Shown: positions 1 through 6,695, counted from the first letter of the stretch. The stretch: 7,118 nt of DNA from Lachnospiraceae bacterium (GCA_900770535.1 CAAHDV010000159.1:1-7118), one strand, 5' to 3'. Notes: a model not told the origin generated them from the letters alone. Program-made: numbers and translations.

Positions 1-923
1 ACCCGGTCAAAATGTCCCTTCGCATAGGGACAGGCATCGGGATTGCACTCGGTCTTTTCCAGCGGGCAGAGCTTTTCCTTTGCCGTGATGGTCACCGTAG
101 TAAACAGCATGCCACGCTCCCGAAGCAGCGCAAAGCAGTTTTCCGCCACACTCCGGGTAATGGTTTTTGCCGTTAAGTAAAACAGCTTCTCCCCGTTTCC
201 ATTGCCCATGGATTTTAAGGACGGGTACACGACCGAAAGTGTCTTGCCAATTCCCGTTGGGGCCTGAATAAACAGATTGCGTTTTCTGGCCAGCACCCGG
301 TACACCGACACCGCCAGCTCCTTCTGACCGGCCCGGTACGCATATGGAAATTCCAGCTCCCGTAAAGATTCATCCCGCCGCAGGGTATGGCGGTACAGAT
401 ATTCCGCCCATTTCACATATTCATGGATCAGCCCCGCAAACCAGGTTTCCAGTTCCTCCCGGGTCTTATCCTGCTTCAGGCGGCGGATTTCCTCCGTTTC
501 CAGATTGCAGTAGGTAATCTGGATGGTAATGGTATTCACGTTTTCATGGTCACAGCAGTACATATAGCCATAGCAGAGGGCCTGGGCCAGATGGACCGGA
601 AGCGGTTCCTCCATCTGATGAATATCCATGTAAACGCATTTGATCTCATCGATCGTGACGCCGGAGACCGTCTCAATCACGCCGTCCGCCCGGCCCTCCA
701 CCAGAATCTGATATTCTTCCTGCTCCACTCTGTGCTTCATCGAGACTTCCGCATGATAATCCGCGCCCTGACGTTTCTGGATTTTCCGGTGCATGCGGCT
801 GCCCGCCTGCATGGCATCCTTCTCTGCTGCGGAGGTTCTTCTATTATCAATATCCCCGCCCCGCATGACAAACTCTACCAGATTACGCACGGAAATACGG
901 ATGATACCCCGGTCAGCGCCCAT
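1..923 (-). CDS. Nuclease-helicase fusion: PD-(D/E)XK domain plus DinG/XPD-type Fe-S DNA helicase (C-terminus off the left edge)
   Basis: The first 307 residues are visible and the frame stays open to the window edge. Residues about 40-140 look like a RecB/Cas4-type nuclease: H45, D80 in GRADG, E93 and K95 in DEIK, and a QxxxY motif (Q114, Y118). A linker follows. From about 195 a superfamily 2 helicase begins, with an upstream RAGQ element and Walker A APTGIGKT at 221-228. Cysteines C286, C293 and C298, in a CPLEK...CNPDACPY context, fit the Fe-S cluster of XPD/DinG helicases; a fourth would lie beyond the edge. Enzymes of this family unwind DNA 5'-3' using ATP; the nuclease domain presumably cuts the products (inference). 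The ATG at 921-923 is set by an AGAAAGGAGG Shine-Dalgarno (931-940) 7 nt upstream. It starts 40 nt after the tRNA-Trp terminator with no clear promoter of its own. The exact substrate and pathway cannot be told from sequence. Confidence 0.88.
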   Translation of the reverse strand, partial: MGADRGIIRISVRNLVEFVMRGGDIDNRRTSAAEKDAMQAGSRMHRKIQKRQGADYHAEVSMKHRVEQEEYQILVEGRADGVIETVSGVTIDEIKCVYMDIHQMEEPLPVHLAQALCYGYMYCCDHENVNTITIQITYCNLETEEIRRLKQDKTREELETWFAGLIHEYVKWAEYLYRHTLRRDESLRELEFPYAYRAGQKELAVSVYRVLARKRNLFIQAPTGIGKTLSVVYPSLKSMGNGNGEKLFYLTAKTITRSVAENCFALLRERGMLFTTVTITAKEKLCPLEKTECNPDACPYAKGHFDR

Positions 924-963
924 GAAGCTTCCTCCTTTCTGAAATGCCGGTTACGAATATACG

Positions 964-999
964 AAAAAAGCGATAAGATCTTTCGACCTTACCGCTTTT
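964..999 (-). terminator. Intrinsic terminator of tRNA-Trp
   Basis: Read on the minus strand, a long hairpin has arms at 988-999 and 966-977, extended inward by three more pairs (with G·U wobbles) to a GAAA tetraloop. The arms include AAAAGCGGUAAG against CUUAUCGCUUUU. A run of six U follows (969-964). It begins 7 nt after the tRNA 3' end, so it most likely ends the tRNA-Trp transcript. The plus-strand reading has only four T after the stem and is a weaker terminator. Confidence 0.9.
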
Positions 1000-1006
1000 C
1001 ACTTAG

Positions 1007-1077
1007 CAGGGGATGAGGGGCTCGAACCCCCATCGACGGTTTTGGAGACCGGTGCTCTACCATTGAACTAATCCCCT
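1007..1077 (-). tRNA. tRNA-Trp (anticodon CCA)
   Basis: The cloverleaf folds by eye. The acceptor AGGGGAT pairs with ATCCCCT and G73 is the discriminator base, as expected for bacterial tRNA-Trp. The D-arm is GTTC/GAGC with GG in the loop. The anticodon loop CTCCAAA carries CCA, reading UGG. The T-arm is five G paired with CCCTC, with a TTCGA loop start. The gene is 71 nt long and the 3' CCA is not encoded (GCT follows), so it must be added after transcription. The outermost anticodon-stem pair (27-43) appears as C·U, leaving four good pairs there. It has its own promoter and terminator, so it is a single-gene transcription unit. Confidence 0.97.
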
Positions 1078-1087
1078 ATGCTGTTTT

Positions 1088-1118
1088 GTTGAGGCTTTGT
1101 TTTTTCGTTTCCCTCAAC
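1088..1118 (-). other. Inverted repeat in the tRNA-Trp precursor leader
   Basis: In the predicted 5' leader of the tRNA transcript, GTTGAGG (1118-1112) pairs perfectly with CCTCAAC (1094-1088) across a 17-nt A-rich loop. The 3' arm ends 10 nt before the mature tRNA. A 7-bp stem of this kind could shape RNase P or 5'-end processing, but that is inference. It lacks a U-run on the minus strand, so it is not a terminator. Confidence 0.6.
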
Positions 1119-1126
1119 GCTTATTT

Positions 1127-1155
1127 ATAATAACACGGATTATTCTGACTGTCAA
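1127..1155 (-). promoter_or_regulatory. Sigma-A-type promoter of tRNA-Trp
   Basis: A perfect -35 TTGACA (1155-1150) and a -10 TATTAT (1132-1127) are separated by exactly 17 nt. A TG one base before the -10 adds an extended -10 element. Transcription should start near 1119-1121, giving a leader of about 43 nt before the tRNA. This is the strongest promoter match in the window, as expected for a stable RNA gene. Confidence 0.9.
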
Positions 1156-1156
1156 C

Positions 1157-1190
1157 AATTTTTTTAATTTTTTGAAAAAAATATATTTTT
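1157..1190 (-). promoter_or_regulatory. AT-rich UP-like element upstream of the tRNA-Trp promoter
   Basis: Directly upstream of the -35, 33 of 34 bases are A or T, arranged as phased A- and T-tracts. This matches UP elements that contact the RNA polymerase alpha C-terminal domain at stable-RNA promoters. It also marks the sharpest composition change in an otherwise fairly GC-rich window. Function is inferred from composition and position only. Confidence 0.55.
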
Positions 1191-1209
1191 GATACGAAAT
1201 GTGGTTTTT

Positions 1210-1244
1210 AAACAGGAAGCCAGGCCGCAGCCCGGCTTCTGTTT
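1210..1244 (-). terminator. Probable terminator after radA
   Basis: The hairpin begins 4 nt past the radA stop codon. On the minus strand AAACAG pairs with CTGTTT, then AAGCC with GGCTT (one bulged C), then GGGC with GCCT around a TGCG loop, giving about 15 pairs. Only three U follow, all within the outer stem, and then A residues, so termination may be leaky. On the plus strand the same hairpin ends in five T, so it could also block antisense transcription. It separates radA from the tRNA-Trp unit. Confidence 0.65.
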
Positions 1245-1248
1245 TTCA

Positions 1249-2616
1249 TCAGATCAGCCTGATAGCTTCTCTCACATTGCTCACGCCATACAGCGTGATC
1301 TTATCCGTTTTCTTCATCTTGTCCAGGGATACCTGCGGCAGGATGCAGGACTCGAATCCCAGTTTGATGGCTTCGTGTACCCGCTGCTCTGCCTGGGATA
1401 CGGCACGCACTTCTCCGGCCAGGCCGACCTCGCCGAAAATCATACACTTCGGATTCACCGGCTTATCTTTCATGCTGGATACCAGTGCCATGATGATGGC
1501 AAGATCCAGTGCCGGCTCATTCATCCGCATGCCCCCCGCGATATTCACGTAGGCGTCATAGCGGGACATCTCGTACCGGCAGCGCTTTTCCAGTACCGCG
1601 ATCAGAAGATTTACACGGTTGAAATCGGCTCCCGCAGCGGTGCGCCTTGGCATGCCAAAATTGGTCTGAGTCACCAGTGCCTGCACCTCCAGCAGAATTG
1701 GCCTGCTTCCCTCTAAGGAACAGGCTGCTACCGCGCCGGACGCATCCTCCGGACGGCCGCTTAAGAGATATTCAGAAGGATTCTCTACCTCTTCCAGGCC
1801 ATTCTCCTGCATCTCAAACACACCAATCTCGTTGGTGGAACCAAAACGGTTTTTTACACCCCTTAAAATACGGTAAGAGGCGTTGCGCTCACCCTCAAAA
1901 TAAAGCACCGTGTCCACCATATGTTCCAGCACACGGAGACCGGCCACCACGCCCTCTTTGGTCACATGGCCGACAATAAACACGGAAATGCCCATGCCCT
2001 TGGCAATCTGCATCAGGACATTCGTGGACTCCCGCACCTGGCTGACGCTGCCCGGTGCCGATGTCACATCTTCCCGGAACATGGTCTGAATGGAATCAAT
2101 GATGACAATCTCCGGCTTTGTTTCGCGGATAGCCTCCTCAATAGTATCCAGGTTCGTCTCACATAAGAATAAGAGTTCCCCGCTGATGGTCCCGATGCGG
2201 CTGGCCCGCATCTTGATCTGCTTTAAGGATTCCTCACCGGAAATGTAGAGAACCCGGTGTCCGTCCCGGGCCAGATTCCGGCACATCTGAAGCAGCAGGG
2301 TGGACTTTCCAATACCGGGGTCACCCCCAACTAAAACCAGGGAGCCGGCTACAATGCCGCTCCCCAGTACACGGTCCAGTTCCGGATATCCGGTGGAGAT
2401 CCGGTCCTGCTCTTCTATGGACACTTCCTCCAGCTTCACCGGCTTTGCCAGTGTGCGCTGTGAAACCGCGCCGGTACGGCCGGATGGCGTTTTCTTCGCC
2501 ACCGGCTCCTCCACCAGCGTGTTCCACTCCTTGCAGGCCGGGCACTGCCCCAGCCACTTGCTGGATTCGAAACCGCATTCCTTACAGAAAAATACGGTTG
2601 TCTTTGCTTTTGCCAT
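1249..2616 (-). CDS. radA: DNA repair protein RadA (Sms)
   Basis: This 455-residue protein is close to the usual RadA length (about 455-460). It begins with a four-cysteine zinc finger (C11, C14, C25, C28). The RecA-like ATPase core follows: TGYPELDRVLG at 75-85, Walker A GGDPGIGKST at 97-106 (K104), Walker B VIIDS at 171-175, and the RadA signature KNRFG at 255-259. Residues about 285-455 form the Lon-protease-like C-terminal domain, including GEVGLAGEVR at 395-404. RadA is a cytoplasmic ATPase that promotes branch migration of recombination intermediates and helps in double-strand break repair. The ATG at 2614-2616 has a GGAAGG Shine-Dalgarno 10 nt upstream. It lies 29 nt after the small upstream gene with no room for its own promoter, so it is probably cotranscribed with that gene. 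Its place downstream of clpC is conserved in many Firmicutes. No odd residues were seen. Confidence 0.98.
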   Translation of the reverse strand: MAKAKTTVFFCKECGFESSKWLGQCPACKEWNTLVEEPVAKKTPSGRTGAVSQRTLAKPVKLEEVSIEEQDRISTGYPELDRVLGSGIVAGSLVLVGGDPGIGKSTLLLQMCRNLARDGHRVLYISGEESLKQIKMRASRIGTISGELLFLCETNLDTIEEAIRETKPEIVIIDSIQTMFREDVTSAPGSVSQVRESTNVLMQIAKGMGISVFIVGHVTKEGVVAGLRVLEHMVDTVLYFEGERNASYRILRGVKNRFGSTNEIGVFEMQENGLEEVENPSEYLLSGRPEDASGAVAACSLEGSRPILLEVQALVTQTNFGMPRRTAAGADFNRVNLLIAVLEKRCRYEMSRYDAYVNIAGGMRMNEPALDLAIIMALVSSMKDKPVNPKCMIFGEVGLAGEVRAVSQAEQRVHEAIKLGFESCILPQVSLDKMKKTDKITLYGVSNVREAIRLI

Positions 2617-2645
2617 ATATGTATATCCTTCCCGTCAGAGGATGC

Positions 2646-3059
2646 TTAGCGTTTTACCACCTTAACCTGACAGGTAACACCCTCATTTAACTCTACGCTG
2701 ACTACCAGCTTGCCGCTCATGTTAGTCTTCATGCCGCCCACTGCAGCACCGTCCACATATACCTCATACTCGGTATCGTCTTCCAGCTGTACAGTGATCT
2801 GCGCGTCCTTATCACCGGATACGGTAAACTCAACGCCATCATGCTTCGCGGAGAAATGCTCCACTGCGGTTCCCGGTACGGATTCGTAAACGAAAGAACC
2901 GTTGCGCTCTAACTTGGTGATCTCATAGAAAGTTTTGATCTTATATAAATCTCCCGCATGTTCAAAATTATCAAGCTTGCTCTTGGTGTCTAATTTGTAA
3001 TTGCCAAAGCTGATGGTGCCATCTGCCTCGGAGCGGATTAAAGATTCGATTACTGGCAT
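2646..3059 (-). CDS. Conserved small protein of unknown function between clpC and radA
   Basis: The protein has 137 residues, no signal peptide, no membrane segment and one cysteine (C130), so it is probably cytoplasmic. Its first half holds SFGNYKLDTKSKL (17-29), a short aromatic-rich stretch (Y39-Y45) and SFVYESVPGTAV (55-66). The second half alternates hydrophobic and polar residues with acidic turns (FTVSG at 78-82, ITVQLEDDTEYEVYVDG at 88-104, KLVVSVEL at 117-124), which suggests a beta-sandwich. I recall near-identical short proteins in Lachnospiraceae carrying the label 'endosialidase'. Nothing visible supports that activity, and it is far shorter than phage endosialidases, so I do not assign it. 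The ATG at 3057-3059 has an AGGAGGG Shine-Dalgarno 7 nt upstream. It lies 105 nt after clpC and 29 nt before radA. A link to proteolysis or repair is only suggested by position. Confidence 0.88.
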   Translation of the reverse strand: MPVIESLIRSEADGTISFGNYKLDTKSKLDNFEHAGDLYKIKTFYEITKLERNGSFVYESVPGTAVEHFSAKHDGVEFTVSGDKDAQITVQLEDDTEYEVYVDGAAVGGMKTNMSGKLVVSVELNEGVTCQVKVVKR

Positions 3060-3102
3060 GTGTTTGCCCTCCTGGTATTTTATTACATTTTACTGCTGTA
3101 TA

Positions 3103-3131
3103 GAAACGGCACTGCCTGGCAGTACCGCTTC
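3103..3131 (-). other. Strong hairpin between clpC and the small gene
   Basis: On the minus strand GAAGCGGUACUGC pairs with GCAGUGCCGUUUC over 13 pairs (two G·U) around a 3-nt loop. No U-run follows on either strand, so it is not a canonical intrinsic terminator. It ends about 43 nt before the start codon of the small gene. Possible roles are a 3'-end or processing stem for clpC mRNA, or a stabilising 5' stem for the small gene and radA mRNA if the promoter just upstream is used. Confidence 0.75.
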
Positions 3132-3138
3132 TCATAGG

Positions 3139-3167
3139 ATTATACAACAACCGTCAAAATTAATCTA
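3139..3167 (-). promoter_or_regulatory. Candidate promoter for the small gene and radA
   Basis: A perfect -10 TATAAT lies at 3144-3139. The best -35 at 17-nt spacing is TAGATT (3167-3162, overlapping the clpC stop), matching only three of six bases. If used, transcription would start near 3132, placing the 3103-3131 hairpin at the very 5' end of the mRNA. The -10 is convincing and the -35 is not. Confidence 0.4.
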
Positions 3168-5633
3168 GTTTTTTATCACTTCTGCCGATAAAAATTTCAG
3201 GCCATCTTCTCCCTTTGTGACGGTCACTTCATCCCCTGCTTTGACCTGGCCATCCAGCACGGCCTCTGCCAGGCCATCCTCCAACAGGTTCTGGATCGCG
3301 CGGCGCAGCGGACGGGCACCGTATTTCTCATCGTAGCCCTTCTCCACAAGGAATGTCTTTGCGGAATCGTCCACCGTAAGCTTTAAGTTCATCTGGGTCA
3401 GGGTACGTCTGCAGATGCCCTTTAACATGATGTCCACGATCTCTTTCATGTGATTCTGGGACAGCTGGTGGAATACAATGATCTCATCAATACGGTTTAA
3501 GAACTCCGGCTTAAACATCCGTTTTACCTCTTCCATGACACGCTCTTTCATGAAACGGTAGCGCTCCTTCGCATCGTCATTGGAGGCAAAGCCCAGGCGT
3601 TTCGGGGAAATGATATTCTCCGCGCCTGCGTTGGAGGTCATGATGATCACCGTGTTCTTAAAGTCAATCTTTCTACCCTGAGCATCGGTAATGTGGCCGT
3701 CATCGAGCACCTGCAGCAGGATGTTGAACACATCCGGATGTGCTTTCTCAATCTCATCAAAGAGGATGACGGAATACGGATTTCTGCGGACCTTCTCGCT
3801 GAGCTGTCCGCCCTCCTCGTAACCGACATATCCTGGCGGGGATCCGATCATCTTGGAGACACTGTGTTTCTCCATGTACTCGGACATATCAACCCGGATC
3901 AGGGCATTCTCGGTGCCAAACATGGCCTCGGCCAGCGCCTTGCAAAGCTCGGTTTTTCCAACACCGGTCGGTCCCAGGAATAAGAAGGAACCGATCGGGC
4001 GCTTCGGGTCCTTTAAGCCCACACGGCCTCTGCGGATGGCTTTCGCCACAGCGGTCACCGCCTCTTCCTGTCCTACCACCCGCTCATGCAGGATGGACTC
4101 CAGTTTGCGCAGGCGCTCCGACTCTTCCTCTGCCAGCTTTCTCACCGGGATCTTGGTCCATCCGGAAACGACATCCGCGATTTCGCCTTCGCCGACCGTC
4201 AGCTTTCTGGATGTTTTTTCCTTCTGCCATTTTTCCCGGATCTTTTCGATTTTCTCCCGCTTTTTCTGCTGGCGCTTCTTAATATCACCAGCCTTCTCAT
4301 ACGCCTCATTCTTGATGGCCTGTTCCTTCTGGATCTCCAGCTTATCAATATCCTCCGTGAGAGTCTTGATCTCTGCCGGTTCCACGTAGGTGGTCAGGCG
4401 GCTCTTGGAAGCCGCCTCATCAATTAAGTCAATAGCCTTGTCCGGAAGAAAGCGGTCATTGATGTAACGCGCGGAAAGGCGGACCGCAGCCACAAGAGCG
4501 TCATCGGTGATGGTAACCTTATGATGCTCCTCATATTTCGGTCGCAGGCCCTTTAAGATCGCGATAGACTGCTCCTCATTCGGCTCTTCCACCACAACCG
4601 GCTGGAAACGGCGCTCCAGAGCTGCATCCTTTTCAATGTATTTGCGGTACTCTTCTCTTGTTGTAGCGCCGATCAGCTGGAGCTCTCCCCGGGCCAGGGA
4701 CGGCTTTAAGATGTTGGAGGCGTCAATGGCTCCCTCCGCGCCGCCCGCGCCAATGATGGTATGGATCTCATCGAGGAACAGGAGCACGTTTCCATCCTCC
4801 GTCACCTCAGAAATTACCTTCTTGATGCGCTCTTCGAACTCACCGCGGTACTTGGAACCAGCCACCATGCCGGACAGATCCAGCGTCATGACGCGCTTGT
4901 CCGCAATGGTCTCCGGCACATTGCCGCCGACGATCATCTGAGCCAGACCCTCCACGACTGCGGTCTTGCCGACACCCGGTTCCCCGATCAGGCACGGGTT
5001 GTTCTTGGTTCTTCTGCTCAGGATCTGGACAACACGCTGAATCTCGCTTTCCCGGCCGATCACCGGATCCAGTTTTCCTTCCCTGGCAAGTTTTGTCAGG
5101 TCACGGCTGAAGCTGTTTAAGGTCGGTGTGGACGCGCTGCTGTCTTTTCCTGCCCGGGATGACTGCAGCTCCTCTCTTGCGTCTGCGCCATCCTCTCCCA
5201 TGGCGCTGCGCAGATCCACGTAAAGCTTCTGCAGGCTCACATCCATGGTGTTGAGCAGGCGGACTGCCGCACAGTCGCTCTCCCGGATCATGGCAATCAG
5301 CAGATGCTCGGTGCCGATGAGCGGTGCCTTAAAGCGCACAGCCTCCCGGTAGCTCTGGTTCAGCACCCGCACAGCCCCCGGTGTATAAACCGTCTCGCCG
5401 ATGGTGCCCACGTTCTGATTTGGAAAGATCAGCTGGCTGATCAGTTCTTTTACCTTATCTGCATTTACACCGTTGGCCTCCAGAACTCTGGATGCCACTC
5501 CCTCTTCTTCCAGCAGAAGTCCCAGCAGAAGATGTTCGGTTCCCACATAATTATGGCCCAGATCATTCGCTGCCTGGGTAGACAGCGCAATCGCGTTCCA
5601 GGCCTGTTCTGTAAAATGATTTCTGTCTATCAA
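3165..5633 (-). CDS. clpC: ATP-dependent Clp protease ATPase subunit ClpC
   Basis: This 822-residue class I Hsp100 protein has the usual ClpC length and layout. Residues 1-150 are the double Clp N-domain, with GTEH motifs at 31-34 and 107-110; their glutamates (E33, E109) match the phosphoarginine-docking pair known in B. subtilis ClpC. The first AAA+ module has Walker A GEPGVGKT (217-224) and Walker B FLDE (286-289). A coiled middle domain at about 420-475 includes a UVR-like stretch, where adaptors such as McsB and MecA bind. The second module has Walker A GPTGVGKT (554-561) and Walker B LFDE (624-627). LGF at 680-682 is the expected ClpP-docking tripeptide. ClpC unfolds proteins and feeds them to ClpP. 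The start codon is TTG (5633-5631) with an ideal Shine-Dalgarno; no in-frame ATG lies between it and the mcsB stop. It follows mcsB by 24 nt in one operon and ends in TAG. Confidence 0.98.
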   Translation of the reverse strand: MIDRNHFTEQAWNAIALSTQAANDLGHNYVGTEHLLLGLLLEEEGVASRVLEANGVNADKVKELISQLIFPNQNVGTIGETVYTPGAVRVLNQSYREAVRFKAPLIGTEHLLIAMIRESDCAAVRLLNTMDVSLQKLYVDLRSAMGEDGADAREELQSSRAGKDSSASTPTLNSFSRDLTKLAREGKLDPVIGRESEIQRVVQILSRRTKNNPCLIGEPGVGKTAVVEGLAQMIVGGNVPETIADKRVMTLDLSGMVAGSKYRGEFEERIKKVISEVTEDGNVLLFLDEIHTIIGAGGAEGAIDASNILKPSLARGELQLIGATTREEYRKYIEKDAALERRFQPVVVEEPNEEQSIAILKGLRPKYEEHHKVTITDDALVAAVRLSARYINDRFLPDKAIDLIDEAASKSRLTTYVEPAEIKTLTEDIDKLEIQKEQAIKNEAYEKAGDIKKRQQKKREKIEKIREKWQKEKTSRKLTVGEGEIADVVSGWTKIPVRKLAEEESERLRKLESILHERVVGQEEAVTAVAKAIRRGRVGLKDPKRPIGSFLFLGPTGVGKTELCKALAEAMFGTENALIRVDMSEYMEKHSVSKMIGSPPGYVGYEEGGQLSEKVRRNPYSVILFDEIEKAHPDVFNILLQVLDDGHITDAQGRKIDFKNTVIIMTSNAGAENIISPKRLGFASNDDAKERYRFMKERVMEEVKRMFKPEFLNRIDEIIVFHQLSQNHMKEIVDIMLKGICRRTLTQMNLKLTVDDSAKTFLVEKGYDEKYGARPLRRAIQNLLEDGLAEAVLDGQVKAGDEVTVTKGEDGLKFLSAEVIKN

Positions 5634-5648
5634 ATTCAGGTCCTCCTT
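5631..5648 (-). promoter_or_regulatory. Ribosome binding site fixing the TTG start of clpC
   Basis: AAGGAGGA (5648-5641) lies 7 nt before TTG (5633-5631). The spacing is the same as for the ATG starts of the other genes here. The next methionine, M115, lies far inside the N-domain, and the encoded [10 protein letters not shown] lead-in resembles other ClpC N-termini. TTG is therefore the real start. Confidence 0.9.
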
Positions 5649-5657
5649 GTATCTGTC

Positions 5658-6695
5658 TTAAGCCAGAAGCTGTGGCAGCTCTGCCCGCACATAGGCGGCC
5701 CGTGCCATTTCCAGTTCTTCCCGGCCAAGCGGTCTGGTAGAAAGCTTCTGAAGGTTTGCCGGCTGAATTCCCAGCATCAGGCGGTATACCGCGCAGGGCT
5801 CTTCCATGCGCAAAAGCCCGTCCGCGCATCCGGCCATCAGCCGGGATAACAGCGTCATAGCCTCCTTCAGGGCCAGCTTTCTGGCATATTTTAATGTGCC
5901 GTAAGCGCGGCAGGCATCGTCCTCCCGGGATACCCGGTTTTTGTCGAGGGCAAGCTTTCGCATCTGCTCTTCCTGTGCGGTAAGCTGCAGCGCCACCTTG
6001 GACACCATATCCAGAATTTCTTTTTCTGTCATGCCCAGGGTTTTCTGGTTGCTGACCTCATAAAGAGATCCGCAGTTTTCCTCACCTTCGCCATACATGC
6101 CTTTCACCGAAGCGCCAAAGCGCGTCATCTCGGTGACCATGCCGTTAAAACGCTTGCTCTGGGACAACAGCGGCAGATGCAGCACCACCGACGCCCGAAG
6201 CCCGGTTCCCACACTGGTGGGGAACGAAGTCAGGTAGCCGTATTTGTCATCAAAGGCGTAATCAAACCGCTCATTTAAATAATCATCAATCTGCGCCGCC
6301 TGGCTCATAAGCTCATCCAGATGCAGGCCAGAGGCAAACAGCTGGATGCGGATATGGTCCGTTCCGTTTAATACGATACCCACCCGCTCATCATCCGATA
6401 CCATAACCCCGGCCGGGGCCTTACTGGAAGCAATGGTAGAATTAAACACCCGGCGCTCCCGCAGGGCTCTGCGGTCCAGATCACTTAATTCCTGCAGCCT
6501 TGCCTGTTCATAATGGCGTCCGTCCACGCTCCCAAGGTCCTTCAGGCCTTCCTCCAGGCGTGTAATCATCTCATCCGCCTGTTTCTCATTCAGTCTGGAT
6601 GGAAAGGCATACTCCTCCAGATTCCGCACCAGACGTACCCGGCTGCAGATGACCGCAGGGCGGGTCAGGTTTACTTCCTCAAACCATTTCATCAT
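5658..6695 (-). CDS. mcsB: McsB homologue (protein-arginine kinase family) with altered active-site residues
   Basis: This 345-residue protein has the normal McsB length and the guanido-phosphotransferase fold. Conserved family parts include SRVRLVRN (18-25), DHIRIQ (113-118), GTGLRAS (163-169), GEGEE (202-206) and SNQKTLG (215-221). In B. subtilis, McsB phosphorylates arginines on CtsR and damaged proteins, tagging them for ClpC-ClpP. Several key positions differ here. The usual NEEDH, which holds a catalytic glutamate, reads NGTDH (110-114). The usual CPTN reads FPTS (158-161), losing the reactive cysteine. The phosphate-contacting arginine before GxYGEG is K198. The C-terminal RDxxRA phosphoarginine-binding motif reads LEMARA (328-333). 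The second catalytic glutamate is probably E206, and substrate/ATP arginines R19, R21, R116 and R167 remain. The family expectations are from memory. The ATG at 6695-6693 overlaps the mcsA stop as ATGA and is 7 nt from an AAAGGAGG; a second ATG follows directly. Confidence 0.96.
   Translation of the reverse strand: MMKWFEEVNLTRPAVICSRVRLVRNLEEYAFPSRLNEKQADEMITRLEEGLKDLGSVDGRHYEQARLQELSDLDRRALRERRVFNSTIASSKAPAGVMVSDDERVGIVLNGTDHIRIQLFASGLHLDELMSQAAQIDDYLNERFDYAFDDKYGYLTSFPTSVGTGLRASVVLHLPLLSQSKRFNGMVTEMTRFGASVKGMYGEGEENCGSLYEVSNQKTLGMTEKEILDMVSKVALQLTAQEEQMRKLALDKNRVSREDDACRAYGTLKYARKLALKEAMTLLSRLMAGCADGLLRMEEPCAVYRLMLGIQPANLQKLSTRPLGREELEMARAAYVRAELPQLLA

Noticed and set aside
387..1016. Plus-strand open frame of 209 codons
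   Set aside because: It runs antisense through the nuclease-helicase gene, the terminator and the tRNA. The minus frame shows clear family motifs; this one shows none.
1007..1077. tRNA gene as an attachment site for an integrated element
   Set aside because: No integrase, no repeat of the tRNA 3' end and no composition break beyond the promoter region were found.
1190..1248. A promoter or small gene between radA and the tRNA promoter
   Set aside because: Only the terminator hairpin and AT-rich DNA are present; no start with a ribosome binding site was seen.
1189..1716. Plus-strand open frame of 175 codons opposite radA
   Set aside because: It is a shadow of radA with no ribosome binding site or recognisable motif.
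3103..3131. Hairpin as a standard intrinsic terminator of clpC
   Set aside because: No U-run follows on the minus strand, so I list it as a hairpin of unassigned role.
3151..3158. GTCAAA heptad resembling half a CtsR operator
   Set aside because: CtsR needs a tandem heptad repeat; no second copy lies at the right spacing. The operator is expected upstream of ctsR or mcsA, outside the window.
3853..4389. Plus-strand open frame of 178 codons opposite clpC
   Set aside because: Low-complexity Ser/Phe-rich composition is what the antisense of the Glu/Lys-rich ClpC middle domain would give.
5563..5829. Minus-strand open frame of 88 codons over the mcsB-clpC junction
   Set aside because: It is an out-of-frame reading of the mcsB 3' end and clpC 5' end, both of which are confidently assigned.
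5304..5849. Plus-strand open frame of 181 codons over the mcsB-clpC junction
   Set aside because: It overlaps two well-supported genes and has no start signals or motifs.
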